NCBI GenBank assembly: GCA_003254905.1
Contig: QANU01018855.1
Coordinates: 158,612 to 222,611 of the forward strand
Source of the DNA: Nissolia schottii
Lineage: Eukaryota; Streptophyta; Magnoliopsida; Fabales; Fabaceae
Length of the DNA: 64,000 bases
Reading direction: 5' to 3'
Within the stretch, counting starts at the first letter, position 1, and each line of letters starts with the position of its first letter. This document shows positions 12,377-25,788 of this stretch, one piece after another. The translations under genes and the position numbers were made by a program. The notes beneath the pieces were generated by a model. It searched no databases and was not told the DNA's origin. It worked only from the letters and a program-made list of their open reading frames with translations.

Positions 12377-12794
12377 ACCGACTTCCACTCCCAAATCCAA
12401 AAATTCCGCGCTCCATTTCTTTTGGAATTAGAAAAAAGCACCGTTCAGCTTCCCTCGCCGGCGGTCAGGTCGCCGGTACTATACATCTCCGATTTTGCTC
12501 TCTCAGATTGAACTTCTAATTCTCAGATCAAAATGCATAGCTTGACTTTGCACATTTTTTAGATTGTTTTGTCTGTTAGTTTTTTAATCTGAATCTAATG
12601 CTGAATTAGCATGAGAGTGTTCAGTTGTTGCTTGTTAGACGTGTTGCCAGCTGAATAACTGTTCATACTTTGCTTGTTGCTTCAGGTCAAAGGGGATCTT
12701 GTGTTGAATTAGGCATAGAATTGTACCTGTTTTGATTAATTTTCAGTTTGTCTTCTACCGAGTAATAAATTGATTTATTGTTGTATCAGGTTCT

Positions 12795-12827
12795 ATGAAT
12801 TTTGTACTTGTTCTTGACCTTACATAG
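12795..12827 (+). other. Candidate upstream ORF 2 in the MHX leader (10 codons)
   Basis: ATG AAT TTT ... ACA TAG encodes MNFVLVLDLT and ends 63 nt before the MHX ATG. It stays in the leader whether the leader intron ends at 12685 or at a second possible acceptor at 12789. From published work on Arabidopsis, the AtMHX leader contains an intron and an upstream ORF that lowers translation. A comparable arrangement here is inference. Confidence 0.5.
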
Positions 12828-12890
12828 TTGAAGACTTGAAGTGCTGTTTGAACTGATTGAGAAGGCCAAAAAAAGGCGGGGTTTGAAAGA

Positions 12891-15800
12891 ATGGTGGTTC
12901 CTTCCAGTATACTAGGGCATGAGAAGTGTGATAGCTACTTAATTTTTAGTGGAGAGGCTGCTCTTGGGGAGTATGTGAGAACATTTTTGTATTTTCTTGG
13001 CCTTGCCTATTGTTTTCTCGGGTTATCAGCCATAACAGCTCGTTTCTTCCTGTCAATGGAAAATGTGGTCAAGCACACGAAGGAGGTAGTGGAGATAGAT
13101 CCTGTTACTCAAGCTGAAGTTGTTAGGCACGAGAAGGTTTGGAATTACACGATTGCAGATATTAGCCTGTTGGCATTTGGAACTAGCTTCCCTCAGATAT
13201 CGTTGGCCACCATTGATGCTATACGAAATATGGGGAACCTGTATGCTGGAGGTTTGTGTTTCGGGGCATTTCCCCTGTTCTTTTCTCACGATAGAATATT
13301 TGAATAAAAAATGATTTGTTTCTTAACTTTCCTAGTCAGAGGTAAGTACTGGTGGATTTGAAATGTAGGGATTATATGTCGGTAAGTGGTAATCGTTTGA
13401 CCCTATTTCTCATGTACTTTCTACCTTGATGCTTCTGTTTTATTGCTTAAGTAATTATTATTTGTTCAATTTGGGTAGGCCACATATACAATAATGATGG
13501 CATATGTTGAAGTATTACTGTCTTTGCCATGCAGTTCCTCAAATTGCTAAACAAGTGTTAATAGAAAAAGCGATTCATTTCTTGTTGTTTAACCCGTTCA
13601 TTTATGGTTACTATAAAATCTTTAAAAACTTTCTGACTCCAACTCTGATTATGGTATATTCTGTTCCCGCAGTACATAGAGATTTTCTTGATTGGTTAGT
13701 AATTAACAACCTTAAACTGTGTAAATTGATTGAAACTTACTGCCTGACAGTTTGAAGAGAGCTTGCATATATGCATGTGTGAGAGATTTGCTTTCAACTC
13801 TGACTTATGTGCATTGCAAAATTATCCCAAGCTTTCTTGTCACTAGAAACACAAGTTGAAATACTGTCTTGACATGTATAATAAGGTAAAAGAAAGTTGA
13901 ATGTATCACTATTTTGTTACACTTGCTTTTCTATCTCTGATTTGTATGAATTTTCACTACAACATAGTTGTTGCTGACTAATGAAATTCTCCAAATTTGG
14001 TTTATTTATGCTGGCAAGTGCAAATAGTCGTAATAAAGTGTGTTGAGTGCATGCCGTGACTTTCCTTTATTTGGGATAATATTTGACGCTGCAGTATACT
14101 ATCAATACTGGTTTTATTTGATCAATTTTTTTCCTGGACTTGCTGAGGGGCTTTAGAATGCTAAGCACAATTGTAACTCTGTCTATAAATGTGCTGAATA
14201 TTCAGGTTTGGGACCTGGAACACTTGTTGGTTCTGCAGCCTTTGACCTTTTTCCTATACATGCTGTTTGCGTGGTAGTTCCCAAAGCAGGAGAGCTTAAA
14301 AAGATTGCCGACATAGGAGTATGGTTGGTGGAGCTGTTTTGGTCATTTTGGGCTTACATTTGGTTATACATAATTTTGGAGGTAATATTCTGACATTCTT
14401 GAGTTACATGAAAACATGGGTTTTGATAGGGCACTATGGCGTTGCTTAATCCATGTAGCTGACCCCACGTACTGGGATAAGGCTATGATGTTGTTGTATT
14501 CCGACATTCTTTGTTCAAAACATCTTAAACTTATACCGTTTGCTTCCTTCTTCAGTTCTTATCAACTCATTTTTGGGTGCGTAAGAAATTCTAATCTCAA
14601 GGTTCATTCTTTACAAAGAGACTGTCTCCAAAGAAACAGTCTTTAACCTACGGAAAATTTAGCAAAAGATAAAGTGACGAAACTTCTGAGACTGCTTCTC
14701 ACTTTCAAGTTTTAAAAACAGTAGATGTGGTTCTAATACTTCATGGAAAATTTCTACACTTACATTTGCATATCCTAATTTGGCACTGAAAGCTTGTGCC
14801 TCGATCAGCAAGTCAGGACACTCAACTCATACTTAGGGTGATAAGTTTAACAGTTACATGTATTTAAAAGTCAGTTCATAAGAGAGGATCTTGTTTAACT
14901 GTATCATAACTTTGCTTCTTGTTAAATTGTCCATAGTCCTTTTTAATTGTGGAAAATCCACGATGAAGCTGAATGTAGGTATGGACTCCAGATGTGGTGA
15001 CTCTGTGGGAGGCCCTGTTGACGGTACTGCAGTATGGATTACTATTGACCCATGCTTATGCACAAGACAAACGTTGGCCTAATATTTCTCTACCTACGTA
15101 TGTGCTTCTGTTTGTTTCTTTTTGTTGGAATTCACTAAAATGATTAAATTTTCACCATTCTCTCAAATCTTTTGGTTATAATCAAAGCATTTATTCTGGT
15201 CATACTATGATCTTTTTAGTCTCACGCCTCACTTTATATTTGCAGTGAAAGAGATGAGAGGCCAGAGGATTGGGTGCCAGAAGAGACGCCTTATTTTAAA
15301 CAAGAAACCCATGACAAGGTGGATTGTTCTGAGACAATTCAATATGGGGACACTGTTGATATTTTTTCCATTCATTCAGAAAATCCCACTGGTAATTGTC
15401 CTGCCTTAATGTAGTGAAATTTTGCTGTATTTTGCACAATGTTTTCTTCTCTTGAATAATCTGCTTAGCTTTAGAAACTTTCTGAGACGTCAGAACCATC
15501 TCATGTAAATAATTTTCAAATCAACCAGGATATGTAAGAGCACCTCAAATAGATGATGTTGCTCGAATTTCTGAAAAAGCTAAGGAAATTATGGTGGAGG
15601 ATGTCCATTTGCTTACAGTTTGGAGGCAGCAATTTGTGGATGCATTGGGGGTATTTATTTTATGGTGCAAATGTTTCTATAAGATTAAATGGCAGATAGA
15701 TTAAAGAATGACTTCAACTACCTCAACTCACTTTATGCTTGTTATTTGGGTTAGCTACATGGATCAATTGATTCTCTTCAAAATCTACATCTATAATAAA

Positions 15801-17881
15801 ACCATTTAGACCAATGTTATCATTGATTCACGAACATTGTTAGTGATATTGTAACTAACTTACTATGATTAGTTTAATTGGGACTTATGGGCTGCTTCTG
15901 AATTTCTGATAAAAGATGTATTCTCTCTTGTTATTTCAGTTTTTTTTTTTTTTTAACTAACCTTACATCCTTGCAACCTTAACTGCTTGGCTCTTTTATC
16001 GTCAAGAGATACATTAATTTGAGATTACAAAGAGTAACTCACTGATAAATAATACTCATATTGAACTCCAACATTATATTGCCAATTTTTTGACGATCAG
16101 TCTATAATTTCTTCCAACAGTTGGAGAACCCAAAGTCAAAAAAATTGAACAATGTCTATCTCCGTATGGGTAGAATTTTCTGGCAATTGCTACTTTTACC
16201 ATGGAGATTTCTGTTTGCTTTTGTTCCTCCATGCCATATAGCTCATGGGTGGATCTCTTTCATTTGTTCTCTGGCTTTCATCAGTGGGATAGCGTATATT
16301 GTGACTGAGCTCACAGATCTCATAAGTTGTGTCACAGGTTTTCTTTCTCACTTATAATTATCTTCCAGTCCACTTTACACTTCATCGTAGGTCCAAACTT
16401 TCCTTTACGGCTCTCAGTTCTGGATTTTTTTTTTAAAAATTTCTTCTCTTTCTCTGACAGGAATAAATGCTTACGTCATAGCATTTACAGCACTAGCTGC
16501 CGGAACCTCATGGCCCGATTTAGTGGCAAGCAAGATTGCTGCTGAACGTCAAACAACCGCAGACTCTGCAATTGCAAACATCACTTGCAGGTCTTCATCT
16601 CTATATGCATCTCATTCTAGCTTTAGGGCATGATCACATGTCATCATTACATCATGGTTTGCCTGAAATCTTTTATTGTAGAATGATATTGGTAACTAAT
16701 AATATTCCTGTAATGCTGCCTAAGATTTTTCAGTATCTTAGCAGTTTACTTACCATGAAGCTTCTGAGAGGAGTTTAAAATCTCAAGTGGCTCAACCCCT
16801 TAATGGCTTGATTACCTGTTTCTTGTTTCTACTTTCTAGCATATCATCTGATTTGAAGTAAAATTCGGTTCATGTAATCAAAGCCTATAGTTCTAAATAT
16901 ACCTATTATGGAGCTGGCTTTTTGAAGTTCCTTGAAGTATGTCAGCACACTATCTATCATTTTATGTTATAAGGTCATCAAAATGAAGACTGAAATTTTA
17001 ATTGTACAGAAAATAGAATGTCCTCTGATTCTTGACGCTATGAACATTGGTCAAGGAAATTTTATTTAAAGGCCACTAGGACTTGTTGGACCTGAATTTA
17101 ATAATTGAAGTATTGTGATCAGTGAGTACATTTTTTAATATAAGTTTCCATCATGCAAAACTGCAGAATTCATTAAATTAAAATATCCATATTAGTTAAA
17201 ATTAGAAATAATTCAATATGTGCATGGGATACACAATAATGCAGAGATCCCAGGTCCCAATTTATTCTATATTCACTTGATCCGCACAAAATTCCAGATA
17301 CCAGGGTATCTATTATTATATAGCCTAGTGTTATATACGAATGTGATACTGCTGCCTTTGGAATAGCTATAAACTAGTTTGCAAGGATTTCAGAATCAAA
17401 TTTCATTCTTTTGTAAGATGATTTTGCTCTTTCATTTCCTACCCATCTGAATCCTGTATTTATGAAAAATGGATGAAACTTTAGGTTATTTTAATTGCTT
17501 GCCAAACTAATCATCGTGTTCATGTTGAAACTTTTTAGAATTGGTCGAACTAAAATTTACTCAGTTACTTGTTCTTTTGGCAGTAATTCAGTGAACATAT
17601 ATGTTGGCATTGGTTTTCCATGGCTTATTGATACCTTATACAACTTCATAGCATATAGGCAACCTCTCCGGATCCAAAATGCAGGGGGGCTGAGCTTTTC
17701 ATTGCTTGTTTTCTTCTCTACCTCTGTTGGGTGTATCTCAGTTTTGGTTTTAAGGCGTCTGATTTTTGGCGCAGAGCTAGGAGGGCCGAAGCTCTGGGCA
17801 TGGATTACTTGCGTCTACTTCATGCTGCTGTGGATTATTTTTGTTGTACTATCTTCACTCAAAGTTTCCGGGTTCATTTAG
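12891..17881 (+). CDS. MHX: MHX-type vacuolar Mg2+/Zn2+-proton exchanger, eight coding exons
   Basis: Coding exons: 12891-13251, 14206-14381, 14979-15097, 15246-15391, 15529-15650, 16121-16337, 16461-16590, 17584-17881. All have GT-AG introns and the phases close to 1569 nt, giving 522 aa, close to Arabidopsis MHX (about 539 aa). It belongs to the Na+/Ca2+-exchanger superfamily. The alpha-1 repeat shows [14 protein letters not shown] near residues 96-109. The alpha-2 repeat shows [13 protein letters not shown] near residues 393-405. Hydrophobic segments cluster at each end, around an acidic cytosolic loop ([14 protein letters not shown]) coded by exon 4. Known role: the Arabidopsis protein sits in the vacuolar membrane and loads Mg2+, Zn2+ or Fe2+ in exchange for protons. 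The ATG at 12891 is the first that opens the long frame. Two upstream ORFs and a likely leader intron suggest translational control. Confidence 0.9.
14431..14498 (+). mobile_element. 3'-end fragment of a plant SINE/LINE-like repeat in MHX intron 2
   Basis: The phrases GCTTAATCCATGTAGCTGACCCCACG, ACTGGGATAAGGCTATGATG and TTGTTGT match the widespread plant repeat end that reads 'ATCC-TGTAG-CGACCCCA-TAGTGGGATAAGGCT(T)TG(TTG)n'. Only the tail is present. It lies in the sense direction within an intron and has no visible effect on splicing. Confidence 0.55.
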
Positions 17882-17950
17882 AATTATAGTTAAGCCACTT
17901 TAGCTCATTGTATAGATTTGTAGCAATATTATATGATGCATTATTATTCC

Positions 17951-18040
17951 TCGCAAAAACCTCTCCACTTGCGGGGTAAGACTTAGCACATCTATCCTCC
18001 CCAGACCTCGTTAGGTAAGAACCTTGTGCCCTTTATTATT
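17951..18040 (+). mobile_element. Au-type SINE 3' fragment in the MHX 3' region
   Basis: The phrases AACCTCTCCACTTGCGGGGTAAGACT, CATCTATCCTCCCCAGACC, CTCGTTAGGTAAGAAC and CTTGTGCCCTTTATTATT follow the order of the Au SINE 3' half (CAGCCTCT... GGGGTAAGGCTGCGTACA... CCCAGACCCC... GTGCACTGGG). The tRNA-like A and B boxes are missing. It starts 70 bp after the MHX stop codon, so it is probably carried in the 3' UTR. Confidence 0.65.
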
Positions 18041-18310
18041 TGGTGCATAATGTTTCTTTGGTCCCTTGTCCGGTCATCACTTTTCTTCCCTCAAACAGTC
18101 ATTCTTTTTTAGTTTTTACTTTTATTTTTCTTTCTTTTTATGTATCATTACATACTCATATATTAGGTTGGAATTTTTCCCTTTTTTCCCCCAATAATTT
18201 ATCTACTTGGATGATGTTGTTGTATACTTGTACTATAGTATATTGGTTATGCTTCAATCAAAGAATTGAAGCCTTCAGGCTTTTGCCTTGAGAAGTACAT
18301 TAACAGCCTA

Positions 18311-19104
18311 GCCTCTTTGGAACATTTAGTAACATAGAATTGAATTCAATTTCGTCATAAATTGAATTTTTGTATTAATTGAATTGAATTCTTATGTTTG
18401 GAATGAACAATAAACTAAAGAATTAAATTTAATTGTTTTTATTATTTTGTCCATGAACTCTCTCAAGAATTCCATTTTTCTTTTTCTCTCACGTTTAATA
18501 CTCTCATTGACGAACAAATTCACTATTGTTACACAACAATGAACAAAACTTTGTTCTCTTGGATATAAACAAGCAACATTAAAAAAAATCGATCAAATTA
18601 AAGTTTGAACACAAATGTTTACTACTCTCAATGGTTAAAAAGTTAAAACACATAACCTAAGAAATATAATATAATATTAGATAAGAGATGTTAACAAAGA
18701 AAGAAAGAAAACAAGAAGGAAAAAGCATAACCTTCTAAAACGGATTAAAAATCATCATCCATCTTAAATACGTGGACACCACAGTTTAGGCTAGACATCA
18801 CATAAGTCTTTTGATACTCCCTAATGTGATGAAGACAAATCATAGAAGAGAGAGGGAGTGTTGAGATGGAGGAGAGAGAAAGAGAGAAGAGAGGATAATA
18901 GTATTTTAGACTTTTTACTTATTGAGGTAGGAACAGATGTAGAAGGAATTACAAATCAGACTCATTTGAATTTGATTTACTTGAGGCCAAAACATGAAAG
19001 TTCAATTCTTGTGTCAATTTAATTCATGACTATATTATGTATCAAAGCAAGGAATTAAATTTCAATTCCCTAGTCAATTAAATGCGAGAGCATTCCAAAC
19101 AAGC
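18311..19104. mobile_element. Candidate non-autonomous TIR element
   Basis: The left end GCCTCTTTGGAACATTT is mirrored by the right end, whose reverse complement is GCTTGTTTGGAATGCTC. Inside both ends lie AATTGAATTCAATT-type tracts (left) and their complements (right), an imperfect inverted repeat of more than 60 nt. The ~0.8-kb interior has no coding frame. No certain target-site duplication was found. The ends resemble TTTGGAA-type hAT/PIF MITEs, but I cannot assign a family. Confidence 0.45.
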
Positions 19105-21315
19105 TGTAAATGAATTGTTTTACGCTCGTTTCAGCGAGTTCAGTGCAAACATTTATAAAAGATATTTACCTTGTTTTCATTTTCTTTGTAAAACAGAAAT
19201 ACGAAAGAGTAATGCTTGGAATCTCCAAACTACTCATCTTAATGTTTTTTAAAATTTTAAGATATTAAATACATCAACTTTTTATCTCATTTAATAATTA
19301 TAAAAAAATTTAAGAGAATGAGTTAAAAGATTCAAACATTTCTCAATAAAAAGAAAGTGCATCAAATATGTGCACTATCATTTCATTCTTGTTCATATTC
19401 AATGTTGCCAGCTAGTTACATGGCTGACATTTGTCAACCAACGATGTCGACACAAAAATTTGGATTGGAAATCAGTGGTTTAATGTAATCGTGGATAAAT
19501 CAAACGTGTTAGAAAGCCTCAATCGTACTTTGAAAAGTGAGGGGTTCCTTCTTTCAAGTACCTTAATTATTATATCTTCTAAAATGTTAGACTGTGAGTA
19601 GAAAAGGTATTATCACTATTTGTTACATCTTGAGTCGGGTGGTTGAACTTTGTTACATCTTCGATGGTATGGTTGAACCTAAGAATGACATGACACGTCA
19701 AACATGTTAATTTCAAAATTTTATTGAAAACGGCCACTACTATATAAATATAAAATTAAATATTTATAATAATATTTTAATATTTTATTATAACAAATTA
19801 CTAATTTTTAATATTTTTAATTATTTTTAAAAATGTATAGAATATTCAAGATATTTTCATATGTTAATACTTGCTAATTTTTAATGTTTATATTATTATA
19901 AATTATTTATTATTAGAGATATTTTTTTACTCAAATATAACATGAACATAACTCAAAAAACTTTTGGATATGAATGAGATAAGCTTGGATACAACTAATT
20001 ATGAATTTTTTATTTGGACACTTTCAAATACGTGTAACGCATGTATCAGATAAATGTCTTCGTGTGCCAATATCTATGGTATGTCGGACACAAGGACATG
20101 ACAATCTCACAAAATGTCTGTGCTTCCTAAATTTAACATATATAAAATACTATTACCTGTTTCTTAATAACAGTTAAACTAGGTTAACACAAATGAAAAG
20201 AGAAATAATAATAAATATAAAATATGTCTAGTGTAATTAATACTTCATTGTAATTTGTATAGTTTTCTTTAAAGAGATAGTAGGAAGCTTTTTCCAAAGA
20301 AAAGGTACCGAATTGAAGGCCAAAATGAAAATGACAATTGACCAACCTACCTACCTAGATGCTTGCTAACGGGTGATAGAGATCTTTTCACCACTGTTTC
20401 CATTTTTATTGTGAACACTACTTTCCATTTAATAATTGTGTTTTGGGGGATGACGGCTCGCTATAAGAGGAAATAAAATTGATTTTAGAGTTAGGTAGAG
20501 AGAGGCATATGGTGAAGAGTGCAAATCAGTACTTTAGCGACACTTTCTATGGTTGTACTCTTGCCATATTTTGGTAGAGCTTTAACAAATTTGTTTTTGC
20601 TAATGAGATATTGTCGACCCTATTATAAGAAAGAACAAAGAAGACTAATCCTTAGGCGAAGAAAGACTTGCCTTCTCAACTGATCTTGAAATTGTTAAAA
20701 CCTTTGAATGCGTAAGTTTAATTTTAAATAAAGCTAGTGAAATCCACAGTTTTTTAATGTGTCTAAATGTCTATTCCAAAAATCTCCTCTCCGATATTGT
20801 ATTGAGACAAAAACTCTTTACTCTTAGTTGTAAGACGCATTGCCTTGGTGGCAATCTTACTTTCATAACATGAGATTCAAATTGCCACTGCTTAGGGAAA
20901 AAGTTTATACGATTAATACTTTGATCAAATAGTGAGTATAATTCTTACCCAGTAAATAGTTGGCAATTCAGCATAGTATTATTCAACAAAATTTTTACAG
21001 ATACCATAAGCAACTCATCCATTTTCTTGTCTCAAATTCCCACCAAAATATTGTTCTTGGAGGAGAGAGACATCAATTATGGACACAATAAATCTACTTA
21101 GAAAATATGCTCAGGATAGACCAAACACTATTTTAAGAAGAGAAAACACAATGGAAAGCTTCCACAGCGAAATAGCGTATTCGACAGTTACAATAGAAGT
21201 TAAGAAGGGGAACCACATCTTGTTCTTTTCTAGTGGCACCTAAATGCCACATCTGTGCAGGGAACCAAAAAAACATCATGGAACAAGCTTTGTTGTGTCC
21301 ACTAGAACTTCTAGG
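19105..21315. other. AT-rich intergenic region
   Basis: No supported gene. A patch at about 20020-20120 contains TGTCGGACACAAGGACATGAC, a sequence type common in dispersed legume repeats. The 3' UTR of the PHR2 gene presumably occupies the last few hundred bases. Confidence 0.4.
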
Positions 21316-24307
21316 TTAAGCAAGTGCACCAGTACAGGCAGTGGCTGGAGCAGCTTCCAGCTGTTTCTTTGCAGAACTGTATTTTTTGGTAATAAACCTG
21401 GACAAACCAACCAGTGAAAATTTCACAAACCAATTTTGAGTAAACAGGCATATTTAACAGTATCCATAGATACCTTTTTTTTTAAGCTAACAAATAACAC
21501 AGAAATATATGTATTTACAAACTACAAAACTATAAATTTCTGTGAAAACAAAAACAACAACTGAAAAAAGAAAACAAAATCATTATAATTGATCTCAAAG
21601 CATGCTCATTTCTGTCAGACAGGAAACTTGGGTCAGAATTTTCTCCTAGATTTCAAGGAAAGGACAATTATATCCTTAATTACAACCTTAAACTTGAAAG
21701 ATAAGTAAATCACTCAAAAACTGTATCAGAAAAGCAAATTGTTGATGTATTATGTATATACAGAAAGCACATGTAACTTATCTGGGATTTACCCCAATTA
21801 GAGAAACAGTTAAAAATTTGATGCATCAGACAATGCTTTCTTGTAACTTCCATCTTTTTGTGGTTAAAAAGCAAATGAGAGAGCAGTGTTGCAAATTTAG
21901 AAGAGTGACACTTTGTAACTTTCTGTTTAGAAAAAACCAAAATAATAATAAAAAAATAAAAAGAACATCACCTGTGGTACACTATACTCATTCACATGTT
22001 CATTTTTTAAAAACTAAATACAATTGTAACATTAAAAGTTAGTTTAAGGACCAAGAGACTGCACAAAAAAGTTACCTAAAGAAATCTCTCCACAGCAACT
22101 CAAACATCAACCAATTTGTTCCATTTTTGGATGAGCCACTGCCACCATCACTGCGGTTTGATGAAGCAGCAACCATTCTATCAGTTACAAAATCCATCAG
22201 TGAATACATAGCCTATTGATGACAAAAACAATAACATCCTTAAATAGAAGAATGTGTGGGAGCATACCTGCTTGCAATCTTCTTTAGCTCTTCAAACATT
22301 GTGCGAGGGGAGAGGCATCCCATCGCCAACCATGGAGAAATTTTGCAGGAGAAGTTAGCGCCATATATACTATTTTGTGTACCATTCTTAAACCCTTTAT
22401 TTGGTTGAGCTTCACACTCAGCTGCAAATCTTTTGAGCCTCTGTAGTGCTTCGGTCTCCCCTCCAACCATAGAAGCATTAGCAGCTGGCTTCCCCTCCTG
22501 CATGATGAGACAGTGACAATCAATATCATCGTTCATCAATATTCAGGAAAGATAAAATCAAGTTCTTCGTAACAAATAATGAGTGCAACGGATTTATCAC
22601 CAAGAACCTCTGCCCCTTCTCCAAGGAACACAAACTAAGTTACAAATGTCTAGTAAAACTATAAAATTTTAAGTTGTGTGTCAAAATTGAGAGCAATAAA
22701 CAGACATAGACGCACAATCAGTTGTCATCCTACATTTCATGAATGATTCATTTAGATACATTGAAAGCTCATTTCCGTCCTCTACCAGGCCAATTGGTAG
22801 CCTAGTATAAGCAATTTTGAATTCAAGCTTTTTACATAACCAAACAACTAGGAGAACAACCACAACATTAATGACTTTGCCACCAACCTTGACCAAATGC
22901 CTGATGTAATAGCAAGATCAGCATAAAACTTGACTACATAACACTTCATAGACAAAAACCACAACATCATCAATATAAAAGCAAGAACAATAATCAAGTC
23001 TTATCCCACCAAGTGAGGTCAGACACCATACCCGTAGTCAAACCATTAAAACCTAAATATTTCTTAATTGTTTCACCTACATTTTTTCTTGGTCTCTCTC
23101 TACCGCTAGCTATTGAACTAGCTTCCACTTAATCTACTGTCCTTACATGACCAAACACCTAAGGCAAAACTCTACCGTTTATTAGCACAATAGGTGCTAC
23201 ATCTCAACTAATTTTTTTTTTTTACCTTCACTAATGCATTCATTCCTGATCATATCAATATCAACACAAACCACTAAAAAAAACCAAAACCAAGCAACAA
23301 ACCTGCGCCACTGTGGCGGCCGGATTAAGGCCAAGGTCCATCAAACTGGGGATATCCCCCGGCTCAACATCCCCCTTTTTCGGCATTCCCTTGAGCTGCT
23401 CTAACGCCTCAAAACTCTTCCTCACCTCCAACCCCTTCACCTTATCCCTAAACCCTCCATAATTCGAAGGCATATCCTCCAACCCAAAGGGCAAATCATC
23501 AACATGGTACAAAGTGCTCCCCCAAAAGCACTTGACCTCAACATTCTCCTCCTTCATAACCTTCTCCACCTTCTCCTCAACCCTCACCTCATCATGCGAA
23601 ACCTCCCTATGCAAATACACAGCGTCAGCACCAACGGCCTTAACCAACTCAACCAGAACCGTTTCGGGTTTCCCGACCCGGACCACAAGATCCGACCCGC
23701 GAGACCGGAGATTCTCCCGGAGGGCCGAGACCGATTGGATCAGGAAATTGGCGCGGTATGGTCCGGTTTTGTCGAATCCGGAGGAGGATTTGCCGTAATC
23801 CGAAGGGTCGAAGCAGTAGACGGGCAGGATCGAGAGGGATTCGTTGTGCGCGGTGTTTAGGGTTTCGTTGTCGTGGACGCGGAGGTCGTTGCGGAACCAG
23901 ACGACGGCGGCGCGGCGGAGGGCGGCGGCGGCGGAGGGGTCGGAGGGGCGGTTGGGGAGGAGGGAGAGAGGGGCGTGGAGAGGGTTGTGGGAGATTGTGG
24001 ATTTGAATGAGTGTTTGGTGTGAGAAGGTGAAGGGTTTGTGGTTGTGGTGGAGAGAGAGAGTTTGGTGAGGGAAGAGGCTTGGGTTGGGATTTTGAGCTT
24101 GATGGGTTGCTGGGGAGAGGGTAAAGGCTGGAACTTAGGCTGAAGGAAGAAATGGGTGGGGAGGGTGGTGGTGGAGAGAGAGAGGGAGAGTGATGACACT
24201 GCAAATGGTGGTGGTGTTGGTGGTGGTGGTTGTTGGGTGTGTTCTTCTGAGAGGTTTTGGTTTTGTTCTGTGCTGTGTGGTGGTGGCATTTGGGGGCTGG
24301 AATCCAT
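21316..24307 (-). CDS. PHR2: PHR2-type photolyase/blue-light photoreceptor homologue, four exons
   Basis: Exons in transcript order: 24307-23303, 22497-22268, 22177-22076, 21397-21316. They close in frame at 1419 nt (472 aa), near the size of Arabidopsis PHR2 (about 447 aa). Residues 1-130 are a Ser/Thr/Pro-rich leader that could target a plastid. This is inferred. The photolyase N-terminal alpha/beta domain starts at VVWFRNDLRVHDNE (135-148). Exon 2 holds GANFSCKISPWLAMGCLSPR, the start of the FAD-binding half. Exon 3 holds NWLMFELLWRDFF. The protein then stops after about 28 residues, so, like Arabidopsis PHR2, it lacks most of the usual C-terminal FAD-binding helical domain. Its biochemical activity is not established. 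The exon 3 acceptor (GATAG|AATG) was chosen because the alternative at 22202 breaks the frame. Confidence 0.9.
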
Positions 24308-25788
24308 TGGTGGCGTTTGGAGAATGAAAATGGATAAGCTGCTATTTTTGTTTTTCTTGGTTGGGTTATCTGGTGTGTGTGTAATGTAATGTAATGAAGC
24401 TACTACCTCTGGTTTCTGCTGGGTTTTGTGATGTGTGTTTGGTGATTAGTAGTAGGTGGTGATAGCTTTAGCCGCACATCAGACTAACGTCTTATATTTA
24501 AACACACAATATCAGCATAAATAAGTCTTATTATTTTTATTGGTTGTCCCCACAAAATATTTTTGGATAATGAATCCTAAAAACTTTTATGGTTAAAGTG
24601 AGAAAAACACATAATTTAAAAATAAAATATTCTTAAAATTAATTAAATTTATATCAATTTTTTATTTCTTTTTCTCTTTTAATATGATTTAGGGTTTAGG
24701 GTAAGGATAAAATAATATGATTAAATAATATGATAATTTTTAATATAAAAAATTTATTTCTATATTTTTTAATTTTATTAAGTAAATTTATGTTTATTAT
24801 GAATGTGTTGAAGAATAAAGTGTTAGCTTCTCTATCCTTATTTTGTCTTTTTTCCTTTTCTACGTGGTTTTTGGAATTGTGTGTTATGAGGCTAATGAAA
24901 AATGTGAATTGTGAATAAGTCTCTTCAGGGGGATTTGTTTTTTATAATTGTGTGGGTACTGGTGGATTACTATTGGGTTGACTATGATGTGATTTGTGTG
25001 GACTAGTACTTTGTGGAGGCCTTCCGGTGAGATTTGCCACCAACCCTTTTTTCTTCTAACATTTTCAGTACCGTTCGGTCTAATCATGCAATGGACATTA
25101 GGAAAATCCCATATTGTTCCCTACCAATATCATTAGTTGTGTCTCCTTGTATAAAAAAGGTGATAAAAAAATGGTTTAATTAAGTTTTTAGTTTGTGTAA
25201 AATTTTAAAATTTGTTTTTAGTTTTTGTGTAAATTTTTAGTCTCTTTATTGGCTGGGATTAACGGCGCTGACGTGACCGTTAACCGCACTGACGTGACCG
25301 TGCCACGTGGCATGCCACCTCATCGCCATTAATCCCAAACAGAGACGAAAAACAAATTTTAAAATTTTATAAGAATTAAAAACAAACTTTAAAATTTTAC
25401 CGAGAATAAAAGTTAAATTTTATTTAAATAATTTTTTTATGTTTATGAAAGAGTAAAACTAACATCAAACAATTTTTTTATTTTATATTTATTTTAAACA
25501 ATTTTAACTAAAATTATTTAAATAATTTTAATCACATATTTAATAATTTAAATAGAAGATACTGATTTTATGGAGAGAGAATAACATCTATAGCTTGGGC
25601 ATTATGTTAATGTATTGGTGTTACACGCCAAGACCAAGACAAAGGTTTCATCTCTCTACCGTCCATCAGAAAGAGTACAAAACTCAACACCACCACACAA
25701 ATACAGCTTAAAGTTTTAACTCAAGGTCAAGATTCACAAGGTCTTGGTCAGTGGTGAAAAGTGAAAAGTAACACATTTGGAAAGCTTA
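24308..25788. other. Divergent intergenic region between PHR2 and the methyltransferase gene
   Basis: The 5' flanks of two divergently transcribed genes lie here, with AT-rich DNA and one inverted-repeat element (listed separately). Small open frames at 24.7-25.1 kb have no recognisable domains. Confidence 0.5.
25168..25440. mobile_element. Candidate MITE with long AT-rich inverted repeats and a GC-rich core
   Basis: The left arm contains AAAATTTTAAAATTTGTTTTTAG and GTCTCTTTATTGGCTGGGATTAA. The right arm's reverse complement contains the same order (AAAATTTTAAAATTTGTTTTTCGTCTCTGTTTGGGATTAA). The arms are roughly 100 nt with several mismatches. The core carries a near-tandem CTGACGTGACCG plus a GCCACGTGGC palindrome. 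This resembles legume 'GGTTTAATTA...TTTTTAGTC' elements. No exact target duplication was seen. Confidence 0.55.

Noticed and set aside
23504-24389. Several plus-strand frames (Arg/Gly-rich) opposite PHR2 exon 1
   Set aside because: They are shadows of the Pro/Ser/Arg-rich PHR2 5' exon on the other strand.
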